Positions 18,653-27,703 of a stretch of DNA of 64,000 nt are shown here, piece by piece. Position numbers and translations under genes: made by a program. The notes under the pieces were generated by a model that was not told where the DNA came from, ran no database searches, and saw nothing but the letters and a program-made list of their open reading frames with translations. The DNA comes from Nodosilinea sp. FACHB-131. Its GTDB lineage: Bacteria; Cyanobacteriota; Cyanobacteriia; Phormidesmidales; Phormidesmidaceae. The stretch's first letter is position 1, and every line of letters begins with the position of its first letter. Location of the stretch: positions 1-64,000 of the forward strand of contig NZ_JACJOF010000042.1 in NCBI RefSeq assembly GCF_014695395.1. The letters run 5' to 3'.

Positions 18653-19168
18653 ATGGCGGACCAAATTAAGCCCACAACAAAGCGGGTGATGAAAAGTAGC
18701 TATTTGAAAGAGGGCCTATTGCTTGCGGTGGCCCGCAAGCAAGGCGTCTCGACCCGTAGAGCCCATTTGTGGAGCGCCGCTGGGAGTTGGGCAGCAGCGC
18801 AGGAAGACCGCACCAGCGGCGGTGGCCCGCCTATTGAGCTGATGAGCTTCACCGCAGAGCCTGGCGACCCTCAAGCCACTCAGCAGCCTGAGGTTTTGCA
18901 ATCGACACCCCAGACGCTGGCCGATCTGATTCAAATTTTGGACGAGGCGATCGCACGGGTATCGGCGGCAATTCGCTCACCCCACGATGGGCGCAACCGG
19001 GCGAATTGCGCCGGCACTCTAGCGAAACTGACTGACCAGAGGGCTAAGCTTTCCAGCACCAACTGGCTGGTCAGTCAGCCGCTCGATCGCTACCCCAACT
19101 CTAAGACCTTGCTTCAAGCGCTGAAAGACGCTAGGTCCCTGGGCGCTGCCAAAAAGGAGCACCGTTAG
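18653..19168 (+). CDS. Hypothetical protein, 171 aa
   Basis: This soluble protein has a basic N-terminus, a central Pro/Gln-rich part and a helical C-terminal half (about residues 85-165, including QTLADLIQILDEAIARVSAA). Ser/Ala/Gln richness and codon use suit the host. It ends 3 bp before the next start, so the two are likely co-expressed. An internal ATG at 18689 is an alternative start. A prophage or plasmid accessory role is possible but nothing shows it directly. Confidence 0.55.
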   Translation: MADQIKPTTKRVMKSSYLKEGLLLAVARKQGVSTRRAHLWSAAGSWAAAQEDRTSGGGPPIELMSFTAEPGDPQATQQPEVLQSTPQTLADLIQILDEAIARVSAAIRSPHDGRNRANCAGTLAKLTDQRAKLSSTNWLVSQPLDRYPNSKTLLQALKDARSLGAAKKEHR

Positions 19169-19171
19169 ATC

Positions 19172-19360
19172 ATGGAAACCCACATCAAAAACGCAATCAG
19201 AACCCGGTACTGGGATGGTGAGTCGCTGATGGCGCTAGCCGATGAGCACCATCTAGCGCTGAAGTCTGTTGAGCAGATGGCAGCGATAGAAGGATGGGGG
19301 ATTGCGAGGGCTATGCTCGATGACTTGCGAGCGCAGATGGCAACCCCCATGCAGGGCTAG
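19172..19360 (+). CDS. Small helix-turn-helix-like protein, 62 aa
   Basis: The protein consists of short helices; YWDGESLMALADEHHLALKSVEQMA has the spacing of a helix-turn-helix like that in small terminase subunits or transposase N-termini. The AAGGAG at 19153-19158 lies well placed before the ATG. It is coupled to the 171-aa gene upstream. A DNA-binding role is inferred from the pattern only. Confidence 0.5.
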   Translation: METHIKNAIRTRYWDGESLMALADEHHLALKSVEQMAAIEGWGIARAMLDDLRAQMATPMQG

Positions 19361-19419
19361 TCTCCGAGAACCTTTCGCCCGCATCCCTACATGAGGCTTA
19401 CTTGAGCTGGAGGCGGCAT

Positions 19420-19744
19420 CTAGCGTTCAGATGGTAGCAAGAGGACTCCACTCTGGCAGTAAATGGTGACCGATCCGAGGGGAAAATCCGTAAACGGCAT
19501 CTTATATGTATTGGCCACATTGTCTAAATGGCGCCCACAGACCAGCACTGCCGATCTGTCGGGGTTCACTGTTAGCTTCCAGAACTGAATCCTTTGAAGC
19601 ATTGGATTCAATTTGATTCGAGGGTCGAACTGCCAGGATGCGATCGCATCCTGCAACAAGGCACCTCTTCTCTATCTAGGTAAAACACTCCATCCGTATA
19701 CAGAAGCCCAGTGGATCGGGGTACCACTGAGATGTTCTAGTGAA
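19420..19744 (-). pseudogene. Broken DUF6876-type gene
   Basis: The C-terminal 79 residues (ASWQFDPRIKLNPMLQRIQF, then TDFPLGSVTIYCQSGVLLLP) match two intact paralogues in this window (47250 and 54317). Upstream, the family's N-terminal motifs survive in other frames: FTRTSQWYPDPLG, then LLYTDGVFYLDRE. At least two frameshifts and an upstream amber codon separate them. It is therefore a decayed copy, linking this stretch to the plasmid backbone to its right. Confidence 0.7.
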
Positions 19745-20020
19745 CTAGTAGAGATCGCTCTCAGTCGGTCGATACCCACTTTCACCTGAGGTTATAGGAA
19801 AACTTCCTCCGTAGATAACAACGTTCATAGAGGGCATGGAGAACCTTTGGTTAGAACCGTTGGCACTTTGCCCTGCATGGTTTCTGCCCTACACACAAGC
19901 ACCGTCTACCCACGACTATTTGTTTCGAGGAAAAGCATACGAACCCACAAGAACCAGGCTCAAGAGGTTTTTTGTTGACGGCGCACTTAGTTGATCTACC
20001 CTTGAGGCCCCGAACGCTCC
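19745..20020. other. Gap with no recognised feature
   Basis: There is no convincing frame or structured RNA here. A TTGTTGAC near 19971 could be part of a -35 element for the following gene, but no matching -10 is clear. Confidence 0.4.
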
Positions 20021-20614
20021 ATGACCAGGACGAGCGCTATGAGCAGCAGTATCGAACCAGGAGTCTTTGCTGACCTGCTAATGGTCGCGATCACGTTTAT
20101 CGCCACAGTCGCCAATATTTTGCTGTGGTTTACAACTCGGACCACTCTGAAAGTTTTGGTTGAGCAAGTACGACACCAGTTTCAAAATAGCTACAGCGTT
20201 GCCCAAGGAGACGTCATCAGTGCCCATCGGGAGCTTTTCTTCGGCATCCTTAACAACGCATCACTTTTGGAGAGCTTCACAAAAGCGAACGGCCTCGATA
20301 CGAAAGTATGGGAAATTGAAAAGATCTCAGAGTTCCTCATCAATCAGGTGCTTATCGGCTACGTCAATTTTAAGAACGCGATTATCAGCGAAATCTACTT
20401 TGAGGGATTTAAGCAGGACGCTCGCTCGCTCTTTCGCTACCAGACCGTGCGCCAGCACTGGGCACGGGTTCGTGACGTTCATTCAGACGATTTCCGCCAT
20501 TTTGTAGAAGCAGAGTTACTTCCGCCTAAGAGCACAGCCCAAGAAAAAGTGGCTCCTCCGTACTCGGGAGAGCCACTCAACAAGCAAGGGGTTTCAATCG
20601 TTAGCCACGAATAA
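20021..20614 (+). CDS. Single-pass membrane protein, 197 aa
   Basis: One hydrophobic segment (about residues 15-39, VFADLLMVAITFIATVANIL) is followed by a cytoplasmic helical domain (about 45-165) rich in Phe, Glu and Arg. The topology resembles DUF6082-like or sensor-type single-pass proteins, but I cannot assign a family. The tail (about 175-197) overlaps a terminator hairpin serving the convergent minus gene, and the two genes overlap by 14 bp at their 3' ends. Confidence 0.65.
   Translation: MTRTSAMSSSIEPGVFADLLMVAITFIATVANILLWFTTRTTLKVLVEQVRHQFQNSYSVAQGDVISAHRELFFGILNNASLLESFTKANGLDTKVWEIEKISEFLINQVLIGYVNFKNAIISEIYFEGFKQDARSLFRYQTVRQHWARVRDVHSDDFRHFVEAELLPPKSTAQEKVAPPYSGEPLNKQGVSIVSHE
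20541..20577 (-). terminator. Rho-independent terminator nested in the opposite gene's 3' end
   Basis: On the minus strand AGTGGCTC pairs with GAGCCACT (20548-20577), and the hairpin is followed by TTTTTCTT. It lies 24-60 bp beyond the stop of the minus gene at 20601, inside the last codons of the plus gene. Confidence 0.7.
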
Positions 20615-20801
20615 ACGCGATGAGCTCTGGAGTGAGTTCAACCACATCCTCATGGTCAGCGAGAGCAAGGCCGCCTCGGGCAGCACCACTTAGGCGATTC
20701 CCTTGAACGAACATCCGGCCATGCTCGTCGCTGTAGAGTGTTGGGCACATGCCACTGTTGCACGGAGTAAAAAGCGTTGAGAGTTGCTGAGAACTAGACA
20801 T
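20601..20801 (-). CDS. Small protein with Cys pair, 66 aa
   Basis: The start at 20801 is chosen because a strong ribosome-binding site (AGGAGGAATT) ends a few bases before that ATG; a longer frame to 20873 has none. The product contains FTPCNSGMCPTLYSDEHGRM and a C-terminal VVELTPELIAFIRG. This layout (short Cys-containing N-terminus, then a TLYS...GRMFVQG strand) is common in small actinobacterial-type hypothetical proteins. Function is unknown. It has its own terminator downstream. Confidence 0.65.
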   Translation of the reverse strand: MSSSQQLSTLFTPCNSGMCPTLYSDEHGRMFVQGNRLSGAARGGLALADHEDVVELTPELIAFIRG

Positions 20802-21024
20802 AGGAATTCCTCCTGGGGAAACGTGTGAATGACAAACGAACACAGGATCTAGAACTGGCCTATTTCTCCTCACCCAAGGGCCAGAGGTTAAGGCATCTCG
20901 CCTTGTGGGTCATAATAGCATAATGGCTTCTAATGGATGCCAAATGAATCTACAAGCATCAACTGCTTTCCTATCGTAGCCCAGGGATACCATAGGGTGT
21001 GAGCAGTACTATGGTTGATGTTTT

Positions 21025-21195
21025 GTGAGTCAGCGCGATCGCATCTCTGTTGATGTCAGCGATATTCGAGAACGAGTCGAGGCTTGCCGCGATGACGTGG
21101 CTTGGACAGAACTTCCCCTTGCAGCAAAACTTCGCGTTCTCATTCGAGAACGGCTAGAACAGCTTGAGTCCGGGAAGGATCCAGGCAATCAATGA
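21025..21195 (+). CDS. Small RHH-like protein, 56 aa
   Basis: A GTG start at 21025 opens a 56-codon frame (VSQRDRISVDVSDIRERVEA, then LAAKLRVLIRERLEQLESGK). A short beta-prone N-terminus followed by two helices is what a ribbon-helix-helix DNA-binding protein shows, and such proteins are common on cyanobacterial plasmids. Low leucine periodicity in the rest makes a pure coiled coil less likely. The call rests on this pattern only. Confidence 0.5.
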   Translation: MSQRDRISVDVSDIRERVEACRDDVAWTELPLAAKLRVLIRERLEQLESGKDPGNQ

Positions 21196-21593
21196 CCTGG
21201 ATAATGAAGACATCGACGCAGTGTTACAGGCTGAGAGTATTCTGTTGCAAATTGTAAAGGCTAGCTTTGACTATCAATCCTTTTGGTTAGTGCTCAAAAT
21301 AATTGCTGCTTTAGGGTTTCAGCGACTCTGCCCAGTCACTTCACACAGTAGGGTTGACCAAAATAGGGCAAACAATAAAAACAGGAGTTCCCAAAGCATA
21401 ACTGTGAGGCGATATTGTTCAAAATTAGGCCGTAGGCTATTTCCCGCACTGAATAACCAAGGTTTTTCCGCTATCAAAACTAAGCTTCCATTAGTGCATG
21501 GGAACTAAATGGATTCAAATCGCAGCTTCGCTCCTTTAGGGCCTACTTGGTCGTTGGTTATGGCAAGGGTTCCCAAGCCCCCGCATACAGCAC

Positions 21594-23243
21594 CTAGTCG
21601 AGGTACCCCGGGTTTTCCAGGACCCAATTAAGTGCCTCCTTCTTAAGCACATGGTCTTCCGAGGCTAGGTAACTCCTCATACGTTCGATCACCGCTTGCC
21701 TGGCCTTCTTCTGCTTGGCCTTTTGTCGATTGGATTGTTTCTCAGCCAAACGCTTTCGACGCTCTTCTTGGTCTGAAGCGAGTTGAAAGAGCGACAGTTG
21801 GGCAGCATGCGCGCCGCTGTTACACACCGAAGAGTGAGTTTGCTCTTGATTTAAGGAGTTCAAAGTCTTGTCAGGCAAAGTGTTACGCCCTTTTTGTTCC
21901 AATAAGTTTGGGCGACTTTCGGGCTCGTGCGCCTCAAAGCGCTCGGGCTCCGAGGGAGCCTCTTTTACGTTCGGGGGGTCTGGGGGGATTTCCACAGGTG
22001 CCCTGTCACGAAGGTGCTCGGGGTGCCAAAGGTCTTTGTTTTTGTAAAGGGTTGGGCCTCCAACGGAAAATTTTGTTGTAAGGACGTTGAACCGCTCTCG
22101 AACGGTGATGGGGAGCTGCCCCTCATTGAGAAGCGTTGCAATGGCTAGTCGTATTCTCTCTCTCGCTTCCTGTGCTTTGATTTCGTTGTGTGAGGGCGTA
22201 TCTTCATCGTTGGCTGCTGTCCTTCGAGCTTTGTCTACTCCGTAGTGGTAGTAGTGGCTTTGTTCGATTGCCCTCGCCCACGCAGTCGCTTTCTCGGTGA
22301 GTTCATGCACGTGGTTACTCCACTTGTGGAACTCGGGTAGCTCACGTGCAATCTTGATGATGTCTTCTACCAGTGCGTCTCCCTCCAATGGGGTTGGCGC
22401 GTACAGGACGTGGCCAAAGATGTAGCTTCGCATGGTGATTTTGCCGAGGATCCGATTTGTCATGCCTGGGCCAGTCCAGCCGGGCTCAATTTCGGCATTC
22501 AGGTCATTGATAAACTTCTCGGCTTTGGTGGTAACTCGGTATTCGCGTCGTCGTGCTTTCTTTAACGTCTGCTTCAGTAGCACTGCATCAATCGTGTTGT
22601 GGCTACTTGCGTGGTGCCACATTTCGGCGAATCGCTCACGCGAATTGGAGACAGGTTCAAGGTCACTGTTTTTTAGAATGTATGAGCCTGTCTGGAGCGG
22701 AAGGCGGTGGGCGCTGTAGAGCGGCATCTCGCTATTTTCCAGCGGAACGTAGGCTCTTGGGTTAGGAAATACTTCAAGCTGGCCAGGTGAGCACTTCATC
22801 CCTGCATTCTGGAGCACAGTTGTTACGCACAGAGCTATCTCCCAGCTTCTCTGCGCCTCCTCGAAGGGAAAGTAGATGTGGAGGCCACCACTGTAGCTTG
22901 ACGTGATGGTGATGCATGAGGGAAGCCCCAGAGGTTCAAGCGCATCTTGTATGCGTCGTAGGGCCAGGGGATCAGATGCTGGGTGATACCGACTTCCTCT
23001 GTCAATGTCGAGAAGGATGTACTTGGTAGTTGCGTTAAAGCGCACGCCGTAGAGATACCCGCCTTGTAGGATAAGCCTGTCGCTTAGTGGGTGTCGCGAT
23101 TCAGTTTGCCAGGAGGGCTTTTCGTTCGGCTCTGTGTGCTCGGCACAAATGTAGTCATATCGGTGGGGCCAGAGTTTTAGATACGGGTCTTCTGCCTCCT
23201 CTACCGAGAAGAACGACAGTGCCCGAGGTGCTTCTTGTTTCAC
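21594..23243 (-). CDS. Plasmid primase-like protein (AEP fold suspected)
   Basis: The 549-residue protein has, in its N-terminal third, two motifs expected of archaeo-eukaryotic primases: a D-x-D strand (YILLDIDRGS, about 75) and an SGG-L-H-I-Y motif (SYSGGLHIYFPF, about 116). A helical middle (about 230-350) and a charged, low-complexity, Lys/Gln-rich C-terminus follow. It probably makes primers during plasmid replication or conjugative transfer. The start is a GTG at 23243 with no clear ribosome-binding site. It is the last gene of the minus-strand run. GCA- and GGT-type simple repeats lie directly upstream. Confidence 0.65.
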   Translation of the reverse strand: MKQEAPRALSFFSVEEAEDPYLKLWPHRYDYICAEHTEPNEKPSWQTESRHPLSDRLILQGGYLYGVRFNATTKYILLDIDRGSRYHPASDPLALRRIQDALEPLGLPSCITITSSYSGGLHIYFPFEEAQRSWEIALCVTTVLQNAGMKCSPGQLEVFPNPRAYVPLENSEMPLYSAHRLPLQTGSYILKNSDLEPVSNSRERFAEMWHHASSHNTIDAVLLKQTLKKARRREYRVTTKAEKFINDLNAEIEPGWTGPGMTNRILGKITMRSYIFGHVLYAPTPLEGDALVEDIIKIARELPEFHKWSNHVHELTEKATAWARAIEQSHYYHYGVDKARRTAANDEDTPSHNEIKAQEARERIRLAIATLLNEGQLPITVRERFNVLTTKFSVGGPTLYKNKDLWHPEHLRDRAPVEIPPDPPNVKEAPSEPERFEAHEPESRPNLLEQKGRNTLPDKTLNSLNQEQTHSSVCNSGAHAAQLSLFQLASDQEERRKRLAEKQSNRQKAKQKKARQAVIERMRSYLASEDHVLKKEALNWVLENPGYLD

Positions 23244-23638
23244 TGGTATTTCGTCCCAAGTTGGTGTGCAGGGGACGAGGAGCAGCAGCAGCAGCAGGTG
23301 GTGGTGGTGGGTGGGTACTTCTTGAGCTTAAATCGGTCAATACACGCCCGTGCTCGTGCTCCTCGCCTGTTAAAGGGCACTTGGGATCACGAGCGTGTCA
23401 GGGCTAAAAACCTTTATGGATCCGCCGAAAAAGTGTGCAAATCGGGGATCCTGGGTTAATATGTAGACACAGTTACTCTGTGATGAGTTCACATTGCCGG
23501 CCAAAGCATCGGTGAACGCATCTGTTAATCCCAAGTTCGATTGGTTTATCTTTAAAGGCCTGGCTGTTAGCGCAGCTGGGTCTTTAGTTTTTTGAGTTTG
23601 GGCTGTTTGTCAGCTAGGGTTCTCCTTTCTTTCACGCG
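23244..23638. other. Gap with simple-sequence tract
   Basis: Bases 23278-23316 hold (AGC)n followed by (GGT)n-like runs just upstream of the primase-like gene. The rest (23320-23638) has no convincing frame. The tract may affect spacing between promoter and start, but that is speculation. Confidence 0.45.
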
Positions 23639-23884
23639 TTATACAGCAACTGCATCATCGTTTCGTTCGTCTACCTGCACAGAGAGCATCTGTGGAGTTA
23701 TAGCGATAGGTATTAGTCCCCGGCCAATACGCTCAACGAACTCGCTTCGCGAAAGGTTAAATGTCCTTGCGAGAATATCGAGCCCGTCAATACTTACCTC
23801 AGTAAGAGACAAGTTCACCCGAGACTTTTTAGCCTCATAGCTGGGACGACGACCGTCTGGATTCCGTGGCACGCTATGGCTCAT
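23639..23884 (-). CDS. Ribbon-helix-helix (CopG/Arc-like) protein, 81 aa
   Basis: After a basic N-terminus (NPDGRRPSYEAKKSR) comes VNLSLTEVSIDGLDILARTF and NLSRSEFVERIGRGL, the strand-helix-helix order of a CopG/Arc DNA-binding domain. Such proteins repress plasmid genes or mark transfer origins. The ATG at 23884 is preferred over an upstream one, because the extra 11 residues would not fit the fold. It stands apart from the M23 gene by about 300 bp and is probably separately transcribed. Confidence 0.65.
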   Translation of the reverse strand: MSHSVPRNPDGRRPSYEAKKSRVNLSLTEVSIDGLDILARTFNLSRSEFVERIGRGLIPIAITPQMLSVQVDERNDDAVAV

Positions 23885-24199
23885 GGCAGTTGGGAACAAA
23901 ACGTTCAGCAGTTGCAATCAATCATACACATCTATATTGAAAACGGATCAACTGCACTAATCCAAGTTGTCTACACCAACACTCCGGTCAGGTTTTGACA
24001 GCCAGTGGTGGAATGAGGGTTTCAAACCTTTTCCGGTAGCTTAGCCAACCAGAAACCAGGGTTTCAGCGCTTGCCTAGAAAAATGTCCGGGCTATTGCTA
24101 CACACTGATAAATGGATAAATGTGTCCGGTAAAAGTTCACTTTTTGAGCGTTATCGTTTCTTCTAAGAGCGAGGCTTAGAGGTCTTGGGTGTAGTCTCA

Positions 24200-25441
24200 T
24201 CATTTATCTCGATTCTCCTGTCTCAAGTTTTCAAGATGAGTCATGGCATCGAGGCCCTGGGTAACTCGGCGCGTCTGGTCTGCTGCAACATTTAGGTTAG
24301 GACTTCCTCCAATACCAATCTCTCTACGGCTTTCAGTGAGCGCTGCTGTACGGGCGTTTATGATCTCCTCTGGAGTTGGGTCAGGGCTTGGTAGGTATTT
24401 GAAAAGTCGGTTCGCTGCATCGGGGGACTGGTTTTTCAAATCAAGGGCCATTAGAAGTGCCGCATCGGAGAGTTCGTCGCCTAATACCTCCTTTGCCTTT
24501 GCCTGCATGTGCGGGGTTACTCCTTTGAGCTTGGCGAGCTCAGCGCTATCTGCGGCTTCAGGGCTCGGATAGCCGTTTGTTGAGCTAAAGAAACCGTGAT
24601 TATGTCGGTTTGAGTCCCTGTGTCCCCCGTAAGCATTGGTCTTCTCACAATCCTTGGTTGCAGCACCCTCGATGTACCCGATGACACAAGTAATCATCCT
24701 GTCTTCAATCGAAGGGCGGCCAGCATAGTCGTGATACTCCGGCATCAGCGTAGGATTTAAGACGGCCTGGAGCATGCCGCGCTTGGGGTGGACCTTAGTG
24801 CCGTGCACCTGCTGCTGCCAGTGGAGATGGGCACTACCGATACCTGAATCACCGGTGTGAGCAAGGACCTCGCCTTTGGCTTTTGTACCGGGGTAACACT
24901 CAGCGAGGTGGAGCGCCTGGTAGAGTTCAGGCCCTATCCAGATGTCGGCAACTTGCCCTCCCCCACCGCCACTATCCCACCAGCACTGCACTTTTACCCC
25001 ATCAATCGGGGCGTAGAGCGGAGTGTTCATTGATGCTGCAAGGTCAACTCCCTTGTGGTCTTTACTCGCCCCAGCAATACCGATGTCGCCCCTCCAGCCG
25101 TACCCAGATGAGACCTCAATAACGGTGCCATCTAAGAGGGTGAACGTTTCACCCTTCTTTACGGGGGCCTGATCCAAACCGGAATAGACATGGGACTTAC
25201 CTCCGCGAGGGCCAATAAATTGGAAGAGTGTATAGCTTGGGATAATGTCGTGGCCGAGTACCCGAAGGCCTGGCGTTGAGAAGGAGAGCCCTTCCCGAGC
25301 GAGCTTATGGGCAAAGGCGTTTACACCTGAATGAAAGAGCACGATTGCTGGCGGTGCACAGAGAATTGCTGCAAGCGACCAGAGAAACAGTTCACTCGAT
25401 GCGGTACTGAGCGTGTTGCTAAGAAGAGAGCCCACCTTCAT
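24200..25441 (-). CDS. Membrane-anchored M23-family peptidoglycan peptidase
   Basis: The 413-residue protein has one N-terminal hydrophobic segment (about 17-37) and a LytM/M23 domain (about 100-235). The Zn ligands H-x8-D (HKGVDLA in the series GASKDHKGVDLAASM) and the HLHW motif are present, so hydrolase activity is likely. The C-terminal part is a long, mainly polar helical tail. Enzymes of this type open the cell wall for secretion or conjugation machines. Its start overlaps the upstream small gene by ATGA, so translation is coupled. Confidence 0.85.
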   Translation of the reverse strand: MKVGSLLSNTLSTASSELFLWSLAAILCAPPAIVLFHSGVNAFAHKLAREGLSFSTPGLRVLGHDIIPSYTLFQFIGPRGGKSHVYSGLDQAPVKKGETFTLLDGTVIEVSSGYGWRGDIGIAGASKDHKGVDLAASMNTPLYAPIDGVKVQCWWDSGGGGGQVADIWIGPELYQALHLAECYPGTKAKGEVLAHTGDSGIGSAHLHWQQQVHGTKVHPKRGMLQAVLNPTLMPEYHDYAGRPSIEDRMITCVIGYIEGAATKDCEKTNAYGGHRDSNRHNHGFFSSTNGYPSPEAADSAELAKLKGVTPHMQAKAKEVLGDELSDAALLMALDLKNQSPDAANRLFKYLPSPDPTPEEIINARTAALTESRREIGIGGSPNLNVAADQTRRVTQGLDAMTHLENLRQENRDK

Positions 25442-25596
25442 TTACTCCCCTCACCTCCTTCTTCTCCTACAAAGGTGATCTGTAAAAAGCGGTTGCCATC
25501 GTGCACAAGAAAAAATCGATGCTCTCCTGGGTGGAGAAGTTCAAGCACAAGGGCAATCCAGAACGCTGCGACGATGAGTCCCCGAGCGGTGTGCAT
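25438..25596 (-). CDS. Small membrane protein, 52 aa
   Basis: A 52-codon frame starts at ATG 25596 and stops at 25438, overlapping the M23 gene start by four bases (ATGA). It has one hydrophobic segment (GLIVAAFWIALVLELL) and then a compact polar part (HRFFLVHDGNRFLQITFVGE). GAGAGG lies before the start. The tight packing on both sides (15 bp from the next gene upstream) supports a real small gene of the membrane module. Confidence 0.65.
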   Translation of the reverse strand: MHTARGLIVAAFWIALVLELLHPGEHRFFLVHDGNRFLQITFVGEEGGEGSK

Positions 25597-25611
25597 AGTG
25601 CTACTACCTCT

Positions 25612-26022
25612 CTACTCCCCATCAAGTTGGGTGATCGGGCGCTCTTTGCCGTCTTTACCAGTAAGCAATGTCGTTGCATCTTCGACGGTATTTCGGGTCG
25701 CGGTACCGACTGCTGCTCCGAAATCAGACGGGTCAAGGAGCGTGCTTAAGGATGGTGTAACTTCACCGCCTTCTGCAAATAATGCAGCTTTTGCGGCGAT
25801 AAAAAGTGAACTCATAGCCACCAAGGATGCGAAAAATCCAAGCAGAAGTAAGAGTGATCGCTTTGGCCTCGATACAACTTCCCAGGGCCATAAAAAACCC
25901 ATGCCGATAACCCCGGCAGACCAGCTCTTTGTAAGCTCAGCCTTTTTGCGTTTCATGTCGGCTGAATCAGCTGCTTTTTTCGCAGCGTCTTCATTTTTTT
26001 TGGTGTTATCAGAATCAGACAT
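25612..26022 (-). CDS. Single-pass membrane protein, 136 aa
   Basis: A Lys/Asp/Ala-rich N-terminus (about 1-35) is followed by one hydrophobic segment (about 53-78, SLLLLLGFFASLVAMSSLFI) and a polar C-terminal part. The start at ATG 26022 has GAGGTG eight bases upstream; a GTG nine bases earlier is in frame but lacks support. It belongs to the minus-strand module with the M23 peptidase and the ATPase. I do not recognise the family. Confidence 0.65.
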   Translation of the reverse strand: MSDSDNTKKNEDAAKKAADSADMKRKKAELTKSWSAGVIGMGFLWPWEVVSRPKRSLLLLLGFFASLVAMSSLFIAAKAALFAEGGEVTPSLSTLLDPSDFGAAVGTATRNTVEDATTLLTGKDGKERPITQLDGE

Positions 26023-26052
26023 AGTGAGCACCTCGTCTTGTTGTTCTAGAAA

Positions 26053-26210
26053 CGACTATGAGTGTGTTGGGTAACGTGTTGGGTGCCTGGAAAAGGTGTG
26101 TTGGTAAGAGGTCTCCTGTTGCTACCTGGCTCGGGTGTATCCCTTACAGAATGGCTCTTCCAACAACCCAACACAGAGTCTGACCAACAAGCTACCCAAC
26201 AGGAGGGGCA
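26053..26210. repeat. Cluster of GTGTTGGGT units in both orientations
   Basis: GTGTTGGGT occurs twice in direct orientation (26067-26095), with a GTGTTGGT nearby, and as ACCCAACA twice in inverted orientation (about 26165-26205), close to the 3' end of the ATPase gene. The units can form a large stem-loop or several alternative ones. It may be an RNA structure between the ATPase and the next gene, or a binding site. Confidence 0.5.
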
Positions 26211-27703
26211 AATTTCAGAGCGAATCGTTTCCCCTCTTCGAGCCAGATGGCAAGGTGATGAGTAACTAATTGATTAACTATTTCACGAATTTCGTTTGAG
26301 GAAAGGCGATCATAATCTTTTCCCCAGTTCTGCTGCACTTTGCGAATTTCTATTGGGGTATGAATCCCGTATTTCTTGAGGCAATAGGTGAAGAGATCAC
26401 CTGTCACTGGGTGGTCGTGAAGTACTTCATAATTGGGCGTTAGTTCTATCGCCTCATCGTTGGGGATGTCTTCTCCAATTGGCGCTACCCAAGCACGGTT
26501 AAGTGTGTCTATCCAATCATCTCGATTGAAAGTTCCTTCAATTTCTTTTTTGAGTCTGTCGATGTGATCACCCTGGTCGAGGCGAATTGTGTGATCGTCA
26601 TTTAGGGTATAGCCCAAGGCGCGCATTAGTTCTTCAAGTTGGTCGCGCAGTGCACCAGGCCGTACGGTATCGGGCAGTGCAACAGGCTGAAAATTAGCCT
26701 CGGTGTACTCGGTACCTGCTTGTTTGAACGTGGCTTTTTCTCCCCAGGTAAGCTCACCATCATCATCGGTTGTGCCTTCCAAGCGAATCACTGCTGCTGT
26801 GGTTTTGAGCGCTGAGAAGACCCCAGTATTAAGTGATTTCCCACCGGCGTTTCCTGCGGCTTCGCCGTGGAGGATGAGAATAGGAGCCCAGCCTTGCTTG
26901 CGTGCTGTTTGGTTAGCCCAGCCGATAAGCGAGTTTGAAAGTCCGTTTAACTCGGGATAGTTGGCAGTTTCCCACTTCCCTACTTCGTCAATGATGACGG
27001 TGCGGCGGCGTTTGCCTCCTTTTGTCCTGAATGGTTCATAGATGCGCCCCATAGTGTCGAGCACTTTCTCGCGAACGGCATTCATCCCCTCCCCTTTGGA
27101 AGTAGAGCCATAGAGGTCACCAAAGATCCAGGTGCCTTGAATCATATTGGCGTCAGTATCGGGGTCGATAATGATGGGAGCTTCCTCACGTTTGTAAATG
27201 GCTCGCAGTACTGCAATTGCCATGGCGATGGTGCTTTTCCCTGAGCCTGAAGGCCCGATAACAAGCACGACAAATGCTCCCATCATTTTTTTGAGCCAGG
27301 GGGCAGCTGCTAGGAGCTGGGCTACGTTATCGGCGAGCTCGCTTAAGGTGTTCTCGCTTAAATCCTCGATCGCAATTGGATGAGTATTTTTTCTGCCTAA
27401 GACAGGAAGGCTCGATGGAGCAAGGGATGTGGGGTGGCGCTCAGCGAGTGCCATTCCCCCTACTATCCCGCCACAGCCAATCACCGAAACTATGAGACCG
27501 AAGGCGTGTGCGGCCTTACTGTGGGCTGTAACCACTGCCCCATCGTTTTCGACTCCGAGCCCGTAAATCTCCCTCACCGTGGCAGCATCCACCGTTTTAG
27601 GACTTTGGATCATAAGCGTCATCCCGAGGAGGGCTGCTAAGGAGCCGCCGCCAAACAAGCTGCTGCTTAAGATCTTTTGCGTGTTGGAAGTGATAATCTT
27701 CAT
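26192..27703 (-). CDS. Membrane-anchored P-loop ATPase
   Basis: The 503-residue protein has two N-terminal hydrophobic segments (about 17-33 and 68-85), then an ATPase domain with Walker A (VLVIGPSGSGKSTIAMA, about 147) and Walker B (RTVIIDEVGKW, about 234). The domain resembles plasmid and phage FtsK/HerA-type or T4SS-like ATPases only in general layout. The C-terminus holds a winged-helix-like part. Its start overlaps the stop of the upstream gene by one base (TAATG), indicating translational coupling. With the M23 peptidase and small membrane proteins it suggests an envelope-spanning machine. Confidence 0.75.
   Translation of the reverse strand: MKIITSNTQKILSSSLFGGGSLAALLGMTLMIQSPKTVDAATVREIYGLGVENDGAVVTAHSKAAHAFGLIVSVIGCGGIVGGMALAERHPTSLAPSSLPVLGRKNTHPIAIEDLSENTLSELADNVAQLLAAAPWLKKMMGAFVVLVIGPSGSGKSTIAMAIAVLRAIYKREEAPIIIDPDTDANMIQGTWIFGDLYGSTSKGEGMNAVREKVLDTMGRIYEPFRTKGGKRRRTVIIDEVGKWETANYPELNGLSNSLIGWANQTARKQGWAPILILHGEAAGNAGGKSLNTGVFSALKTTAAVIRLEGTTDDDGELTWGEKATFKQAGTEYTEANFQPVALPDTVRPGALRDQLEELMRALGYTLNDDHTIRLDQGDHIDRLKKEIEGTFNRDDWIDTLNRAWVAPIGEDIPNDEAIELTPNYEVLHDHPVTGDLFTYCLKKYGIHTPIEIRKVQQNWGKDYDRLSSNEIREIVNQLVTHHLAIWLEEGKRFALKFAPPVG

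Noticed and set aside
18427..18675. 82-codon minus frame with CSACG
   Set aside because: It recalls a transposase zinc-ribbon tail, but there is no upstream transposase part and only one Cys pair.
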